Origin: Rhizophlyctis rosea
Lineage: Eukaryota; Chytridiomycota; Chytridiomycetes; Rhizophlyctidales; Rhizophlyctidaceae
Reading direction: 5' to 3'
Length of the DNA stretch: 14,851 nucleotides
NCBI GenBank assembly: GCA_027596075.1
Contig: JADGJC010000606.1
Location: 1 to 14,851 of the forward strand
Shown here: positions 1 to 9,292 of the stretch, one piece after another
How positions within the stretch are numbered: position 1 is the first letter of the stretch
Layout: every line of letters starts with the position of its first letter
Translations under genes and position numbers: made by a program
Notes under the pieces: generated by a model
Told to the model about the DNA's origin: nothing
Databases searched by the model: none
The model's input: only the letters and a program-made list of their open reading frames with translations

Positions 1-13
1 AAACACGTAAGCG
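1..13 (-). promoter_or_regulatory. Partial copy of the shared family promoter element at the window edge
   Basis: The plus strand reads aaacacgtaagcg. Its reverse complement starts CGCTTACGTG, identical over ten bases to the element upstream of copy 2. The orientation matches the other three sites, so a target gene would lie to the left, outside the window. Short and cut off by the edge, so tentative. Confidence 0.35.
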
Positions 14-33
14 ATCGACGTGATTACATAAGG

Positions 34-98
34 GTCACGTGATCCTGACTAAGCTAATAAATCAGTCACATGTTTATTTATCTAACCAATCACGTGAC
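34..98. promoter_or_regulatory. Paired TCACGTGA palindromes with a CCAAT box
   Basis: Two perfect 8-bp palindromes TCACGTGA lie at 35-42 and 90-97. Their flanks are arranged as an inverted pair, and CCAAT at 86-90 abuts the second. TCACGTGA is the classical core of fungal bHLH factors of the Pho4/Cbf1 type (family knowledge). With the partial element at 1-13 it suggests a promoter, most likely of a minus-strand gene beyond the left edge. No gene inside the window clearly uses it. Confidence 0.4.
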
Positions 99-681
99 AC
101 GTCCGAACTACCCGACGCGTCCTACGAGTCCGCATCCCTGCAATCTTTGTGGTTCATGAGTGCACCCAGCGTGCGGAAGCTTTGACGACATTTTCGACAT
201 GTCTCCGTGGGCATTGTTGCTAGCTAGCTCAATTGTGGAGAATTGTGAGGGAAGAGATAGTGTGAGAAATAATGATCAAAGTCTGACGAGCGCGTTCTTG
301 ATCAAAACAGTGCGAAATGCACTAAGTCCAACTTTGCCACCCGCGGAATTGGGGGCAACGCAAATGAATGGTCCGTAAATTAAAATCGAAGTGGCTTGGT
401 CGGGCGACTACCAAATGGTCGCACAAGGCCCGGAGTGATCGGAGGGTGCTGGTTGGTTGACATTGAACGGGTGGATGGTAAGGGGTGACGGATGGGGAAG
501 CAGGGGTGGGCGGACGGAGGACGCCAGAGGGACGGACGCCCAAGCAGTGTGTCTCCGAGAGTGCACGTCGGCTGATGTTGGCGCTTGTGCTTCTTGGAGA
601 CACGTTCTGGGGTGCCTGTTTGGTGGGATGGGGTGGTTGCTAAATGAGCGCGTCGTGCAGGTCGCACAATTGATGCTCCGA
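99..681. other. Intergenic stretch without a supportable gene
   Basis: Several short reading frames overlap here in different frames and on both strands, notably on the minus strand at about 380-716. None has a signal peptide, recognisable motif or splice structure. The plus strand is G-rich from about 455 to 560, which keeps stop codons rare and explains the overlapping frames. It lies downstream of copy 1. Confidence 0.4.
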
Positions 682-1510
682 TCAGGGGCATTGATTGAGT
701 AATCTGCCGATGTCATTCATTGAGCCCCCTCTGCCGAAGCACTCAGCGAGTACGCAAATGAGGGGGCTCAATAGACAACCAACCCCATTTCGCCCTACAG
801 ACACTCTAGGAAAAGCATAGCAGGGCGCCCGTTGGCTTTTCATGCCCGTTGAGCGCTCATTGGGCATATGGTTGATTTTGGAATGTCCAAACGATTGCGA
901 TGCTTCGCAGTCTTGATGGCTCCTGTCCATCAAAGGTAAAGACAACTTCAGCTTCAACGTCAAACATACGTACAGACGATCTTGAAGCAACCTACCGAAA
1001 ACCCAGCATGGAAACGATCCCATTTGCACATGTTGCCCTCAGCCAGAAGGGGTCGGGCGTATCAGTAGCATCAAAACATGTGTCGTCTGCCCTTATAACA
1101 CCGCGATCTGATAGTGCGCCATTACAATTGCTGGAAGGATGTTCCGTTTTGATGATGTACGTAACAGCATTGGGAGAGTCCGACTCTGTCAACCCGGGAT
1201 GGAAGGAGTCCCTCGCGGGAATGGAGGGGCCAGGCAAACGGAAACGGGCCAACGAATGCTCATTGGCCGATACGCATTCGGGTCTGCGTGAATAGAAGTG
1301 GGGCGTTTTCAGTTGGAAGTTGATATCGCCTGGTGTTTGCGAGGAATTGGGAGTTACCAGGTGTGGTGGGAATGTGTCCAAATGCAATGAAGTGTTTACC
1401 TTTGCACTTTGTTTGCGAGTAGTAATTTTGTATGTAGTAGTGCGCAAACGAGAAAGGACTCATCGTAGGATGAGAATTGTCAGACTGGAGATGTATGTGG
1501 AAAACCTCAT
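682..1510 (-). pseudogene. Small secreted Cys-rich family, copy 1 (frameshift in signal peptide)
   Basis: Three exons by alignment to copy 2: 1510-1400, 1329-996 and 922-682. Introns are 1330-1399 (70 nt, GTAAAC..CAG, phase 1) and 923-995 (73 nt, GTAGGT..CAG, phase 2). Exon 1 starts MRFSTYISSL but one base is missing just before MSPFSFA, so the start frame stops at TGA after 16 codons, while the rest (IQNYYSQTKCKG) is open in another frame. Exon 1 is 111 nt against 112 nt in copy 2. Exon 2 keeps DSFHPG, SPNAVTYII, RADDTCF and FWLRATCANG. Exon 3 starts SHQDCEASQ, like EEC/KEC in the other copies, but its later part is weakly conserved and runs through an inverted repeat at 719-772. An internal ATG at 1463 would give a protein without signal peptide. 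Function unknown. A consensus error is possible, in which case this is a working gene of about 228 residues. Confidence 0.65.
719..772. repeat. Inverted repeat, 13-bp perfect arms, 28-nt loop
   Basis: ATTGAGCCCCCTC at 719-731 is exactly reverse-complemented at 760-772. The loop holds a smaller hairpin, ACTC-agc-GAGT, at 741-751. The structure lies in the distal exon 3 of copy 1, near its presumed 3' end, so it may be a transcript fold-back or a small foldback insertion. No flanking target-site duplication is evident. Confidence 0.7.
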
Positions 1511-1648
1511 CTTCGCATCAAAAGCTCGTTGAGTGGCGAATGGTACTCAATATCAAGATGTCGTTTGGCAAACAACGACCTTATTTCGAAAATGGCGGAG
1601 TGGGCACGAATAAGCGACTGTCATGAAGATGCACTTGCGCGATCCTGA

Positions 1649-1666
1649 ACATCACTTATGTAAGCG
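1649..1666 (-). promoter_or_regulatory. 18-bp shared family promoter element, copy 1
   Basis: The minus strand reads CGCTTACATAAGTGATGT, about 140 bp upstream of the start codon of copy 1. It differs from the copy 4 element at one position and from the copy 2 element at four. The TTAYRTAA-like centre resembles bZIP-type half sites (inference). Confidence 0.6.
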
Positions 1667-3480
1667 ACATCCTCCTGTCTGAGTCAATCTTATCTCAAGC
1701 GCAACAAACAACGCACCGGCCCCGCAGCATGATATACCCATACAAGTCTTTACGTGGGAGGAGTTTTGAGAAGTTAGTATAATTTCGCCTATTTTCCAAC
1801 TCAAAGGTCGGTAAATGTTACGCTCGTTCATCATGATGATACTGAGTTTGAGACGTTGGAGCGCTCAGGAGGTTTGCAGCTCAAACACCGTTTGGAACGC
1901 ACTCCACCGATATGTGTTGCAATGGGATTCCTCGACGCCCACCGCAACATCTCTGGGGGAAAAAAAAAAAAATAAGTCGCTCACTGCAGCCGAACCAACT
2001 GCAATGGACACAAAGTAGAGAACTATGGATTTGTGATCGAGTGATGAATCCTTTTCTCAGTCGAGGATCAGAGTGAATTGCATTTCGCTCTACTTCTGTC
2101 GATATCGTCGCGCCGCTCGCGCGGGACATGGAATGTTGAATTTTGTATGTCTGTTACCGTCAGAGCGGCTAATGCTGACTATGCTGTTGTAGATCTGTTT
2201 CCCGAGTTGATGTATAAGGCCGTGACGATGAGGAGATGAGTGCGGAGGTGAAAGAAGGTTTTTTCAGTTGCACTGTCGCGGTTGGTCACCCCGGCAGCGT
2301 TCGAAAGTCATCTTTGAAAGTTACCATACAATGCGTGACTTCTGTGCGTATGAAACGACGCTCGGCATGTCGAATATAGCGGCTGTTTGGTGAAGCGCCG
2401 ATCGGAAGGAATTATGTGGCTCCGAGTGCGTCAAACTCGTCATTCATACTATTTGTCGACGAGACCTTCTGCGTTGAGCAGAATTAGTAGAATTCAACAG
2501 CAGCCTGCTACACACGTCCTTTGGGGGAGGCACTCGGAGGTATTGGTGGCGTCGGTAGTGATGCAGCATATGTAGCACTGAAGCGTTACCGCCTTTCGAC
2601 TACAATTCCACCGCCAGACAACACCTCACGATCGGATATACTGGTCTGGCACCATTCTCACTACAGCTCTCAAAAGTTGAAGAGTTTGAAGAGTATTGTC
2701 CGGCAGACCGAGAATTTTCCCACGCCCTTTGCCTCCCACAACGCCATGCGAAGCCCAAAAACATCGCGGCCCAGACTTCTTCTCCTTCGCCAAAGTGGAG
2801 AACGGGAAAGTCCACCCAGCGCTGTGGGATGTTTGTGAGTGGAAGTGGAGGCAAATCTCGGATTTCATTGGTTCTTTTCTGTCCGAGGCGTAGCCCATCA
2901 CACGAAAGAACGCGGTTGATGCCATCTGTTGGACGTTCTTCTTTCTCCTGTCCGTCCGACCCTGTTCTGTTCAAAACTTTTTGTCATATGTAATGCTACA
3001 AGCCTACCTCCGATTTCCAACTGTGGAGGCCGGGGAGAGTCGGAACCTAAGCCGCTGGTACAATCCCCCTCTGTTACAAAATGTGTACAGAGATACAGGT
3101 GCTGTGTCCTCTGCAAGCCCTGCTGCGGGTTGGTCCAAAACTTTTTTGGAGGTGTGTTCAGCAATTGTGGCCAGCGTGTAACTCTCTAACTTTGCAACAC
3201 GCAAACACAAACCCTCCGAAAAGTTATCGAAATTGCTTGGGAGGTTACATACGCGTTTGACAGAACCACAGAGGGGTAAAGGCGCGTTCTCCGAGCACTC
3301 CCGCGTCTTGAGTCTCGACCATTATCCATTCGCCCCGTGCCCCCCTGCCTCCCCCCCCTTTCCCCCACTTCCTCTCCTCCCCTTCGCTGTCAAAGGTCCT
3401 CTACAGAAAGCAAGAGAAGGGTGTTGCTGCTCCGGTCAAGGTCAACAAACAGTGGTTTGAACGCCGAAACACAATGGAAG
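1667..3480. other. Long stretch without a supportable gene
   Basis: Many short frames overlap here. An intron-like stretch sits on the plus strand at 2145-2191 (GTATGT donor, CTAAT and CTGAC branch-like sequence, TTGTAG acceptor). It joins a short frame to one reading LFPELMYKAV before a stop at about 2238, but I could not extend this into a convincing gene. A run of 13 A lies at 1960-1972. Plus-strand frames at 2696-2893 and 2981-3181 and minus-strand frames at 2600-3210 overlap each other, so at most one could be real. Confidence 0.35.
3340..3386 (+). promoter_or_regulatory. Pyrimidine-rich (CT) tract upstream of the large secreted gene
   Basis: Almost pure C/T on the plus strand with only isolated purines, 320-365 bp upstream of the start at 3705. 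CT-rich blocks are common in fungal promoters near the transcription start (general knowledge). TATA-like candidates GAATAAAA (about 3483-3490) and GATAAAA (3634-3640) lie between it and the start codon. Confidence 0.35.
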
Positions 3481-3704
3481 CAAGAATAAAAGGAGGAGGG
3501 GAGCAGCCTTCGACTCCATCCGGTCGGTGCACAGAGGTGGACTGAACAAGCCTCATTAGTCCTCACCTGTCAGAAATGACGCAGAAAGGGGGAAGAATAT
3601 GCCGCCAATGAAAGGGTGGGCAACGTTTCGAAAGATAAAAGGTGGTCTCCCGCCGTGACCGCCCTTCCACCATCAGAACGCCGCTGGCCGGTTGTTAAAG
3701 AAAC

Positions 3705-6700
3705 ATGTTCGCTGTCAAACAAGTCTTCTGGAGCATCTTGCTTCTGTGGGCCTCGCATGCCCTTGCGCTGTCTGTCACGAAGACTCCCGCTCTGTACAAT
3801 GGCGCTTCCAGCAGTGCCATGGGTGGGTTGACGAAGCAGGACCAATCCGGCACTCAAGATACCTGGAACAATTATTTCGAAATCGGTGGAAAGGCCGACT
3901 TTTCCGGTCAGTGCCCGAGATCTTCCTCTACATTGCTGTCATCATGTCTTCTGACGAGACACCCTCCTTTCTCAATACAGCAAACTTTACCTTCACCGGA
4001 ATGCCCTTGAACACCACCGCCTTTTCGCTGGCAGTCTCGTACCGTGGGTCGGCAGAACCCTACCAACACACAACGTTCGCACTCGTTGACATAAATGATC
4101 GTTCGGAGACTTTGATCTTTTCCACGGGTACTTCCGACGGAATAGGTTACACCACCGACTGGGTCTGGGCTTTCAAAACCGGCAACAATGTCACCGGAAA
4201 CAATTTGGGACGTTTCATAACTTCAGCAGGGAGTGTAACTGTCGTTCTTCGTGTCAAAACGGCGGAAGCCATTGATTTGGACTACTTGGCGTTGATCGCC
4301 CAGACTGATGGTGCGGTGTCAACCACTACTACAACCGCGGCCACCAGTAGTTCTACCACCACCCGTTCCACTACCACCATCGCCGCTATTTCCACCACGA
4401 CCACCAATCGCCCTACTACTACCAACACCACCACGACCACTACCACCACGAGGACAATCACTACGTCTGCTGTCACCACGACCCCTACCAACACCACAAC
4501 TTTTACTAGCACCACTACCACTCCTTCTACCACAACCACCTCTTCTACCATCATCCGTTCGACCACGACCACAACAACCACCACCATCCCTTCCACTACC
4601 ACCACTTCCACCACCACTCCAAAAACTACCACTATCCCTTCCACCACAACCACCACAACTACAACCACTCGTTCCACCACAACTTCAACTATCACTGTTT
4701 CCCACACATCTACTTCCAGCGGTGCCGCCTGGACGTCAATTCGTATGTTGCCATGTGTGATATTGAGGACATCTTTTGACATCAAATGCTGACCATCATC
4801 GCAGCCACTCGAATCTCGTCGTCCCCAAGCTGGGCTCAATATGCACGAGTTGCCGACGTCAATCCAGAATCCGGGAATGGTGACTCCGCATCTCAATCAG
4901 CATCCGTTCAGACAAAAGTGTCGGAATACGTCAGCGTCGCCGAAATTGATGGATCCCTCTCCGGTTACTACACGACGGATTCATCCTTCGTTTCCACCGG
5001 CATTGCCCCGATCGCGTCGTATGCCAAAATCGCTCGCAAGGCTGGACTGAGAACTGTGGCGTACTACCCAGCGTTGGAAGTCATCGCGGACGTTCCGAGC
5101 AAGTCCAGTCATTCCATGTGTAGGGATAACCCAAGCTGGGTGCAGATTTCCGTGGACGGGACAAAGACTGTGTTTGAAGGATCTGGTGTCGTTTTTTGGG
5201 TGGAGGAAGGGCAGGAGAGTTGTTGGCCATCGGTATGTGTACTGCTTCTGATATCGTTAAATACGACGTCGCCCACTCATCGCCCTTGTTCACTTTTACA
5301 AAAGCCCAACTCTCCGTGGAGAGATGTATTCCTCCGACGCGTCGCTCTCCTTGCTGATCCGCAAAATCAAATCGATGGGTTGTGGCCTGACGTTCCAATC
5401 TAGTAAGTAATTTCTCGAGCAGTATATGCAACCCATAGGGCTCACCATCATCACGAATCATAGTTTCGATGGTGTATCCTCGTACGCGGACTTTTCGACT
5501 TGGGGTAAAGCCGCATTCACCAATGCAACGGGTCTCTCCCCACCTGCCCAAAAAGTTGACTGGTCGAACTCGGTTTGGCGCCGGTGGATCGCCTGGCGTC
5601 ATGAGAACTTGAGGGATTTCTTGATTGATGTTCATAATGCCGGTGTAAAGGTCAACTCTGACTGGCAGACAGTTGTGGAGATTGTGACCTGTGATTACAA
5701 TGATGCTACGAGACTCGGGCTGGATGGTGCTTATTTGAAGAATGTGAAGGGATTGTCCATTGTATGGGAAGGTAACGTTGCGTTGATTTTTGGCCCACAC
5801 ATTGAATGGACGATTGTTGAATTCTTTTAGTCGATGCCATGTCCGACGACTCCGCTATGCGAAATGCCAAGGCTGATGATTGGCTGATGATGTACGCCAT
5901 GATGAAGTACGGCCGCGGCGCAAGTGGTTCCAAGCCATCTTGGGCTTTCGACTACGGGAAACAAACTGACGACGCACAAGCCGTGCTTGCATTGGTTAGT
6001 CTCTTTGATTTTTTCCTCCTACAAAACTGTCCAACGCTCCCTCCTTGTGACAGGCGGTGACCGCCGGCAACTCTCCATATGAGGTGAAAATCCCTACGAA
6101 AGAGGAAGGGGTAGACTCTACTTTCCGAACCAAATGGTACTCCTGGTTGAGCGTAAACCAAGTTCGCCTTCTCGGGTCTACCAGGTAAATAGCGGGACGC
6201 AATGTCTTTAAATGATGAATGATGTCAGCTGATTGTGCATATAGTCTGGCACGTATTGCTATTTATCATTCCTCTGCCTCGCGCGATTTCACCGAGGAAA
6301 TCAAAGGGAATGGGATGTATATTACTACGACCAAACCCTCTGGTATGTGCACATGCATTGAGAAGTAGGAACAATGTGGCTGACATGATGCTCTCAGGGT
6401 TGAGCCATTGGTGGAGTGAGGATAGTGCAACCAGTGCTACCGCTCAAACTTACCTTGGGGAGTATCGCGGTGCTGTCAAGGCGCTGGCCCGCAACCACCT
6501 TCCGTTTGACACCCTCACTTCGCCATACTTCTCCGCGTCTGAGTTGCTTCCCTCCTACACCACCTTCGTTGCGCCCGGGCTTATTGCTGTTTCGGATGCA
6601 GAGGTGACGGTTTTGATTGACTGGGTCAAGAGTGGTGGTAACCTGGTTGTCACGGGAGCGCAACCCTTGACAAAGAACGAGTACGGGGATGCTCGATCCC

Positions 6701-7257
6701 AATCAGCTTTGAGTGCTTATCTCACCCCCGCGACGGGTAGTGGAGTGGCGAGTGCTACGATTGGAAAAGGTATACACCATCAAATTTGATCACGTGCGAG
6801 CATCATGAGCTAATTGAGAATGTAAGGTTCCATCACGCATTACGCTGGCGGGCCTTTCAGGTCTTACCTCACCAACACTACTCTACCTTCGACCGAAAGC
6901 ACTCTGATCAACCAAATTCAATCCCTCTCTCGGTCTTGGGTACGCATCCCCTCTCAATCCCAACCTCAGGTTCTTCTGGATCTTAAGGGTGTCGGAAATG
7001 AGATCGTGGTTTCTCTCGTGAACCTTTCAGGAGGCAACGGGAGTTGGAGCATCGTACCAGTGAATGTCACAGTGCAATTCGACACTAGAAAGGCAAACGC
7101 GGACAGTCCTTTCTTGACCGTTCCTGCTGGTGCTGTGGCTAGCAGCCCTGATGATACGGGAGATGTAGGGTTGTCTGTTACTTCTAATTCAGATGGATCG
7201 ACGTTCTCTGTCACTCTGACTGTCAAGGTCATGAAGTTGCTTGTTTTGAAGTTCTAA
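3705..7257 (+). CDS. Secreted glycoside-hydrolase-like protein with Thr-rich linker (nine exons, one apparent frameshift)
   Basis: Exons: 3705-4742, 4805-5232, 5305-5402, 5464-5771, 5831-5994, 6054-6184, 6245-6342, 6398-6769, 6827-7257. All eight introns (55-72 nt) join in frame. Residues 1-21 are a signal peptide ending HALA. An N-terminal domain with QDQSGTQDTWNNYF and several N-x-S/T sites follows, then a Thr-rich linker (about residues 205-335, bases 4318-4710). The remainder resembles GH42-related or GHL6-type proteins: LRTVAYYPALEV (about 427), NSPWRDVFLRRVALL, DGLWPDVPIYFDG (about 512, a candidate acidic catalytic residue), GLSIVWEVDAM, then a flavodoxin/GATase-like part (YLGEYRGAVKAL..FVAPGLIAVSDAE..SGGNLVVTG, about 773-841) and a C-terminal beta-rich end. 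It probably acts outside the cell on a polysaccharide; the substrate is unknown. Oddity: near 3900-3912 the signal-peptide frame and the downstream frame differ by one base at a TTTT run. Family assignment is from remembered motif patterns, not a search. Confidence 0.82.
4318..4710 (+). repeat. Thr-rich linker, ACN-triplet low-complexity region
   Basis: Nearly continuous ACC/ACT/ACA/ACG codons with scattered Ser, Pro, Ile, Arg and Asn. Mixed codons rather than a pure trinucleotide run suggest selection for Thr content. In secreted fungal enzymes such linkers are typically O-glycosylated spacers between domains (family knowledge). The antisense strand is open and reads as poly-Val, an artefact of the repeat. 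Confidence 0.85.
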
Positions 7258-7794
7258 GAAGTTCTAAAAATGTACGTAGACTTACGTAAACGTAATAGAT
7301 TGGTGTTATCAGATATTGTATTACTACATATGTGAAAAAACATGCTACGTGCCACGTATTCCATTGAGTCTGTGATCTCGCCATTTAAGAAATCTCGCAA
7401 ATGCTGCTAAGCTGCTGAGTATTTGTGTTGAGTCACTTCACCGCAATGTAAAGTGTGAAACCTATCGCTTGGGTTAAAGGCCAAGGATGTACATGCTGGT
7501 TGTCGCTCCCTGGCATTTGAATATACGCCCTTCAGTAGAAGTGTCAGCCTTGACCGCCTTGTTTGCTCACACTCCCCTCATTTGACCTCCAGACGGCAGC
7601 GCCAGCTGATGTAGGTATTGATCCGGCATAGGCTGTCACAAGTCGCACTGTACTATTCAAAGTTAACACATTGCTAGGAGTTCGTTCCACCTCCATCCAA
7701 TGTACAGTACATTTTCGAGTATTTTATTATGGCATGGGCAGTTTGATTACGCTTGTGAGATGGTAGTCTGCCATAACCCCGTTCTGCAAACAAA
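7258..7794. other. Convergent 3' intergenic region
   Basis: It separates the 3' ends of the large plus-strand gene and copy 2 on the minus strand. It starts with a 10-bp near-perfect duplication of gttctaagaa spanning the stop codon (7251-7270) and an imperfect palindrome TTACGTaaACGTAA at 7282-7295. AATAAA on the minus strand at 7723-7728 is a plausible poly(A) signal for copy 2. No gene is seen. Confidence 0.5.
7723..7728 (-). terminator. Candidate poly(A) signal for copy 2
   Basis: AATAAA on the minus strand, about 67 nt past the stop codon of copy 2. Spacing and orientation fit 3'-end processing, though fungal signals are loose. Confidence 0.4.
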
Positions 7795-8612
7795 TCACGT
7801 CATCAATCTCATCCCGATGCAGAAAGACTTTTGTTCTTCAGAGCTCGCATACAGACCTTTTGGAGAGACCGCGCGATCAGCTTCCTGTATAAGCTTCACG
7901 CACCGCAGGCCCCAACAGTTGGGGCCGTCAATGAAATAGCCCTCTACCGTGGTGATGTTGATGTATGCTGGCGACGATTTTTGACACTCTTCATACGTGC
8001 TGTTCCGTCGAATTCCGCAGAAGTTGAGGATTTCGATGTGGCATGTGCATAACTTTTCCTGAAGGCAATGCACAAGAAAAACTTACTCAGATGTGAGCAT
8101 TGAGACCCTCCCGCCTGCACATGTTCCTTTCAACCAAAAAGGGTATGCCGAGTCCGTTGCATCATAGCAACTACTGTCTGCCCTCATAATGATTCGTTCA
8201 CAAGGCCGTAACGAACAGCCGTCGCATTGCTGTGTTCTGATGATGTACGTGACGGCATTGGGCAGGTCCGATTCCCTCAAGCCTGGATGAAAAGCGTCCC
8301 GCAATGGGAGAAGACAGTCGTATGTTTTATGTAAGCGCACAGAATGGTGGTCGGACGAGCCGCAGCAGCGTATTGGCGTATCAGTGTCTGTCGATTGTAG
8401 CTGGTAATTGATGTCACCTGGAAGTATCATCAGATGTCAGTGAGTTTGAGAAGTTGGAATTGTGAAGTTGGCAGATGTGGAATGTATGAGATCGTCTAAC
8501 CTTTGCACTTTGGTCGCGAGTAATAGTTTTGAATCCAAAATTTTGCAAAGGACGACGGACTCATCAAGAGGAGGAACAGGATGAGACTTGATATGAATTT
8601 TGAGGCCATCAT
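7795..8612 (-). CDS. Small secreted Cys-rich protein, copy 2 (intact family member)
   Basis: Three exons: 8612-8501, 8417-8087 and 7999-7795, 648 nt including stop, 215 residues. Introns are 8418-8500 (83 nt, GTTAGA..CAG, phase 1) and 8000-8086 (87 nt, GTAAGT..CAG, phase 2). The alternative acceptor at about 8059 would leave a 28-nt intron and was rejected; the chosen acceptor is the one conserved in copies 3 and 4. The start MMASKF opens a hydrophobic signal peptide ending SSFA (residue 23). The mature protein begins KFWIQNYYSRPKCKG and contains DAFHPG, NAVTYII, a Cys cluster QQCDGCSLRPC, MRADSSCYDATD, FWLKGTCAGG, then in exon 3 EEC and NCWGLRCVKL. I count 13 cysteines after the signal peptide. 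An extracellular role is inferred from this; I do not recognise the family. The 18-bp element lies about 180 bp upstream. Confidence 0.82.
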
Positions 8613-9292
8613 CTCTTCCTTTTTTGAAGGGGTTGCCGGATGAGAACTGATTTTTTCAACACAAGTACAAAGAAAATGAAAAAAAATGACCAAAAGTCGG
8701 TGGTGCGTGAACTCCCCTTCGGTGAAGGAGCAACTCATTATGGCGCTCTGTTGGGTTCCGCCATGCGATCCTCAGGCTGACCATCCTGTACATTAGTCAC
8801 GTAAGCGCCAATCCTTGTCGCGTTCATGCAAGTGCCCTGAACAACAGCGTGCCCGCTGGACTCGTGTACGCTTTGATAACTTGCCCATCTGAAATTCTCT
8901 GCCGACGGTCAAAAGCATTGCACTACAGCAACTTTGAATGGATGTGTAAGTGGAGGGAAGAGAGCATCGCAGACCAACAACATCCAACCCCTTGAGAGCA
9001 CTCTGACGGCATGCCTTGCAGTTAACTTTCCCGACGTTGAGCAAAGTATCTCCAACGCATGATGGTTAATAGACTGTCGTACAGAGAGATGCATTCCTAG
9101 CTGAGAAAACACTGAAGACACTCTATGTAATTATCACTATCAACTCGGACAATTACATATATATGGGAAGCGGATTCATTAGACTCTGTTCAAAGACATG
9201 ATCAACATGCCCATATGAGAACAATTCTTTACGACCCCACCCCTCCCCTGTAGCCTGCCCAGTGAATCCTCATTCCGAATTTGCATCCGAAT
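8613..9292. other. Promoter of copy 2 and 3' flank of the small peptide gene
   Basis: Besides the 18-bp element at 8790-8807 I see no gene. Short minus-strand frames at 8793-9121 lack a signal peptide, splice signals or motifs. A TATATATGG stretch lies near 9157-9165. Confidence 0.45.
8790..8807 (-). promoter_or_regulatory. 18-bp shared family promoter element, copy 2
   Basis: The minus strand reads CGCTTACGTGACTAATGT, about 180 bp upstream of the copy 2 start codon. It aligns without gaps to the elements of copies 1 and 4 (consensus CGCTTACRTRASTRATGT). Confidence 0.6.

Noticed and set aside
380..716. Overlapping minus-strand frames of about 100 codons
   Set aside because: Three frames are open at once because of skewed composition; no motif or splice signal favours any of them.
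2521..3210. Several plus- and minus-strand frames of 60-125 codons
   Set aside because: They overlap on both strands, lack signal peptides or recognisable motifs, and I could not join them by splice sites.
3692..3900. Alternative upstream start for the large plus-strand gene at 3692
   Set aside because: It gives no signal peptide and unlikely N-terminal text; the 3705 frame has a clear signal peptide and QDxxTQxxW-type text.
4282..4896. 204-codon minus-strand frame rich in Val
   Set aside because: It is the antisense of the Thr-codon linker; ACN triplets read as poly-Val on the other strand.
7908..7926. 19-bp palindrome GGCCCCAAC-A-GTTGGGGCC
   Set aside because: It lies inside the coding sequence of copy 2 exon 3 (GPNCWGL), where the CW block is conserved; probably a coincidence of codon choice.
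8059..8086. 28-nt intron with GTAAGT..TTCAG in copy 2
   Set aside because: Too short for splicing, and the acceptor at 8000 matches the position conserved in copies 3 and 4.
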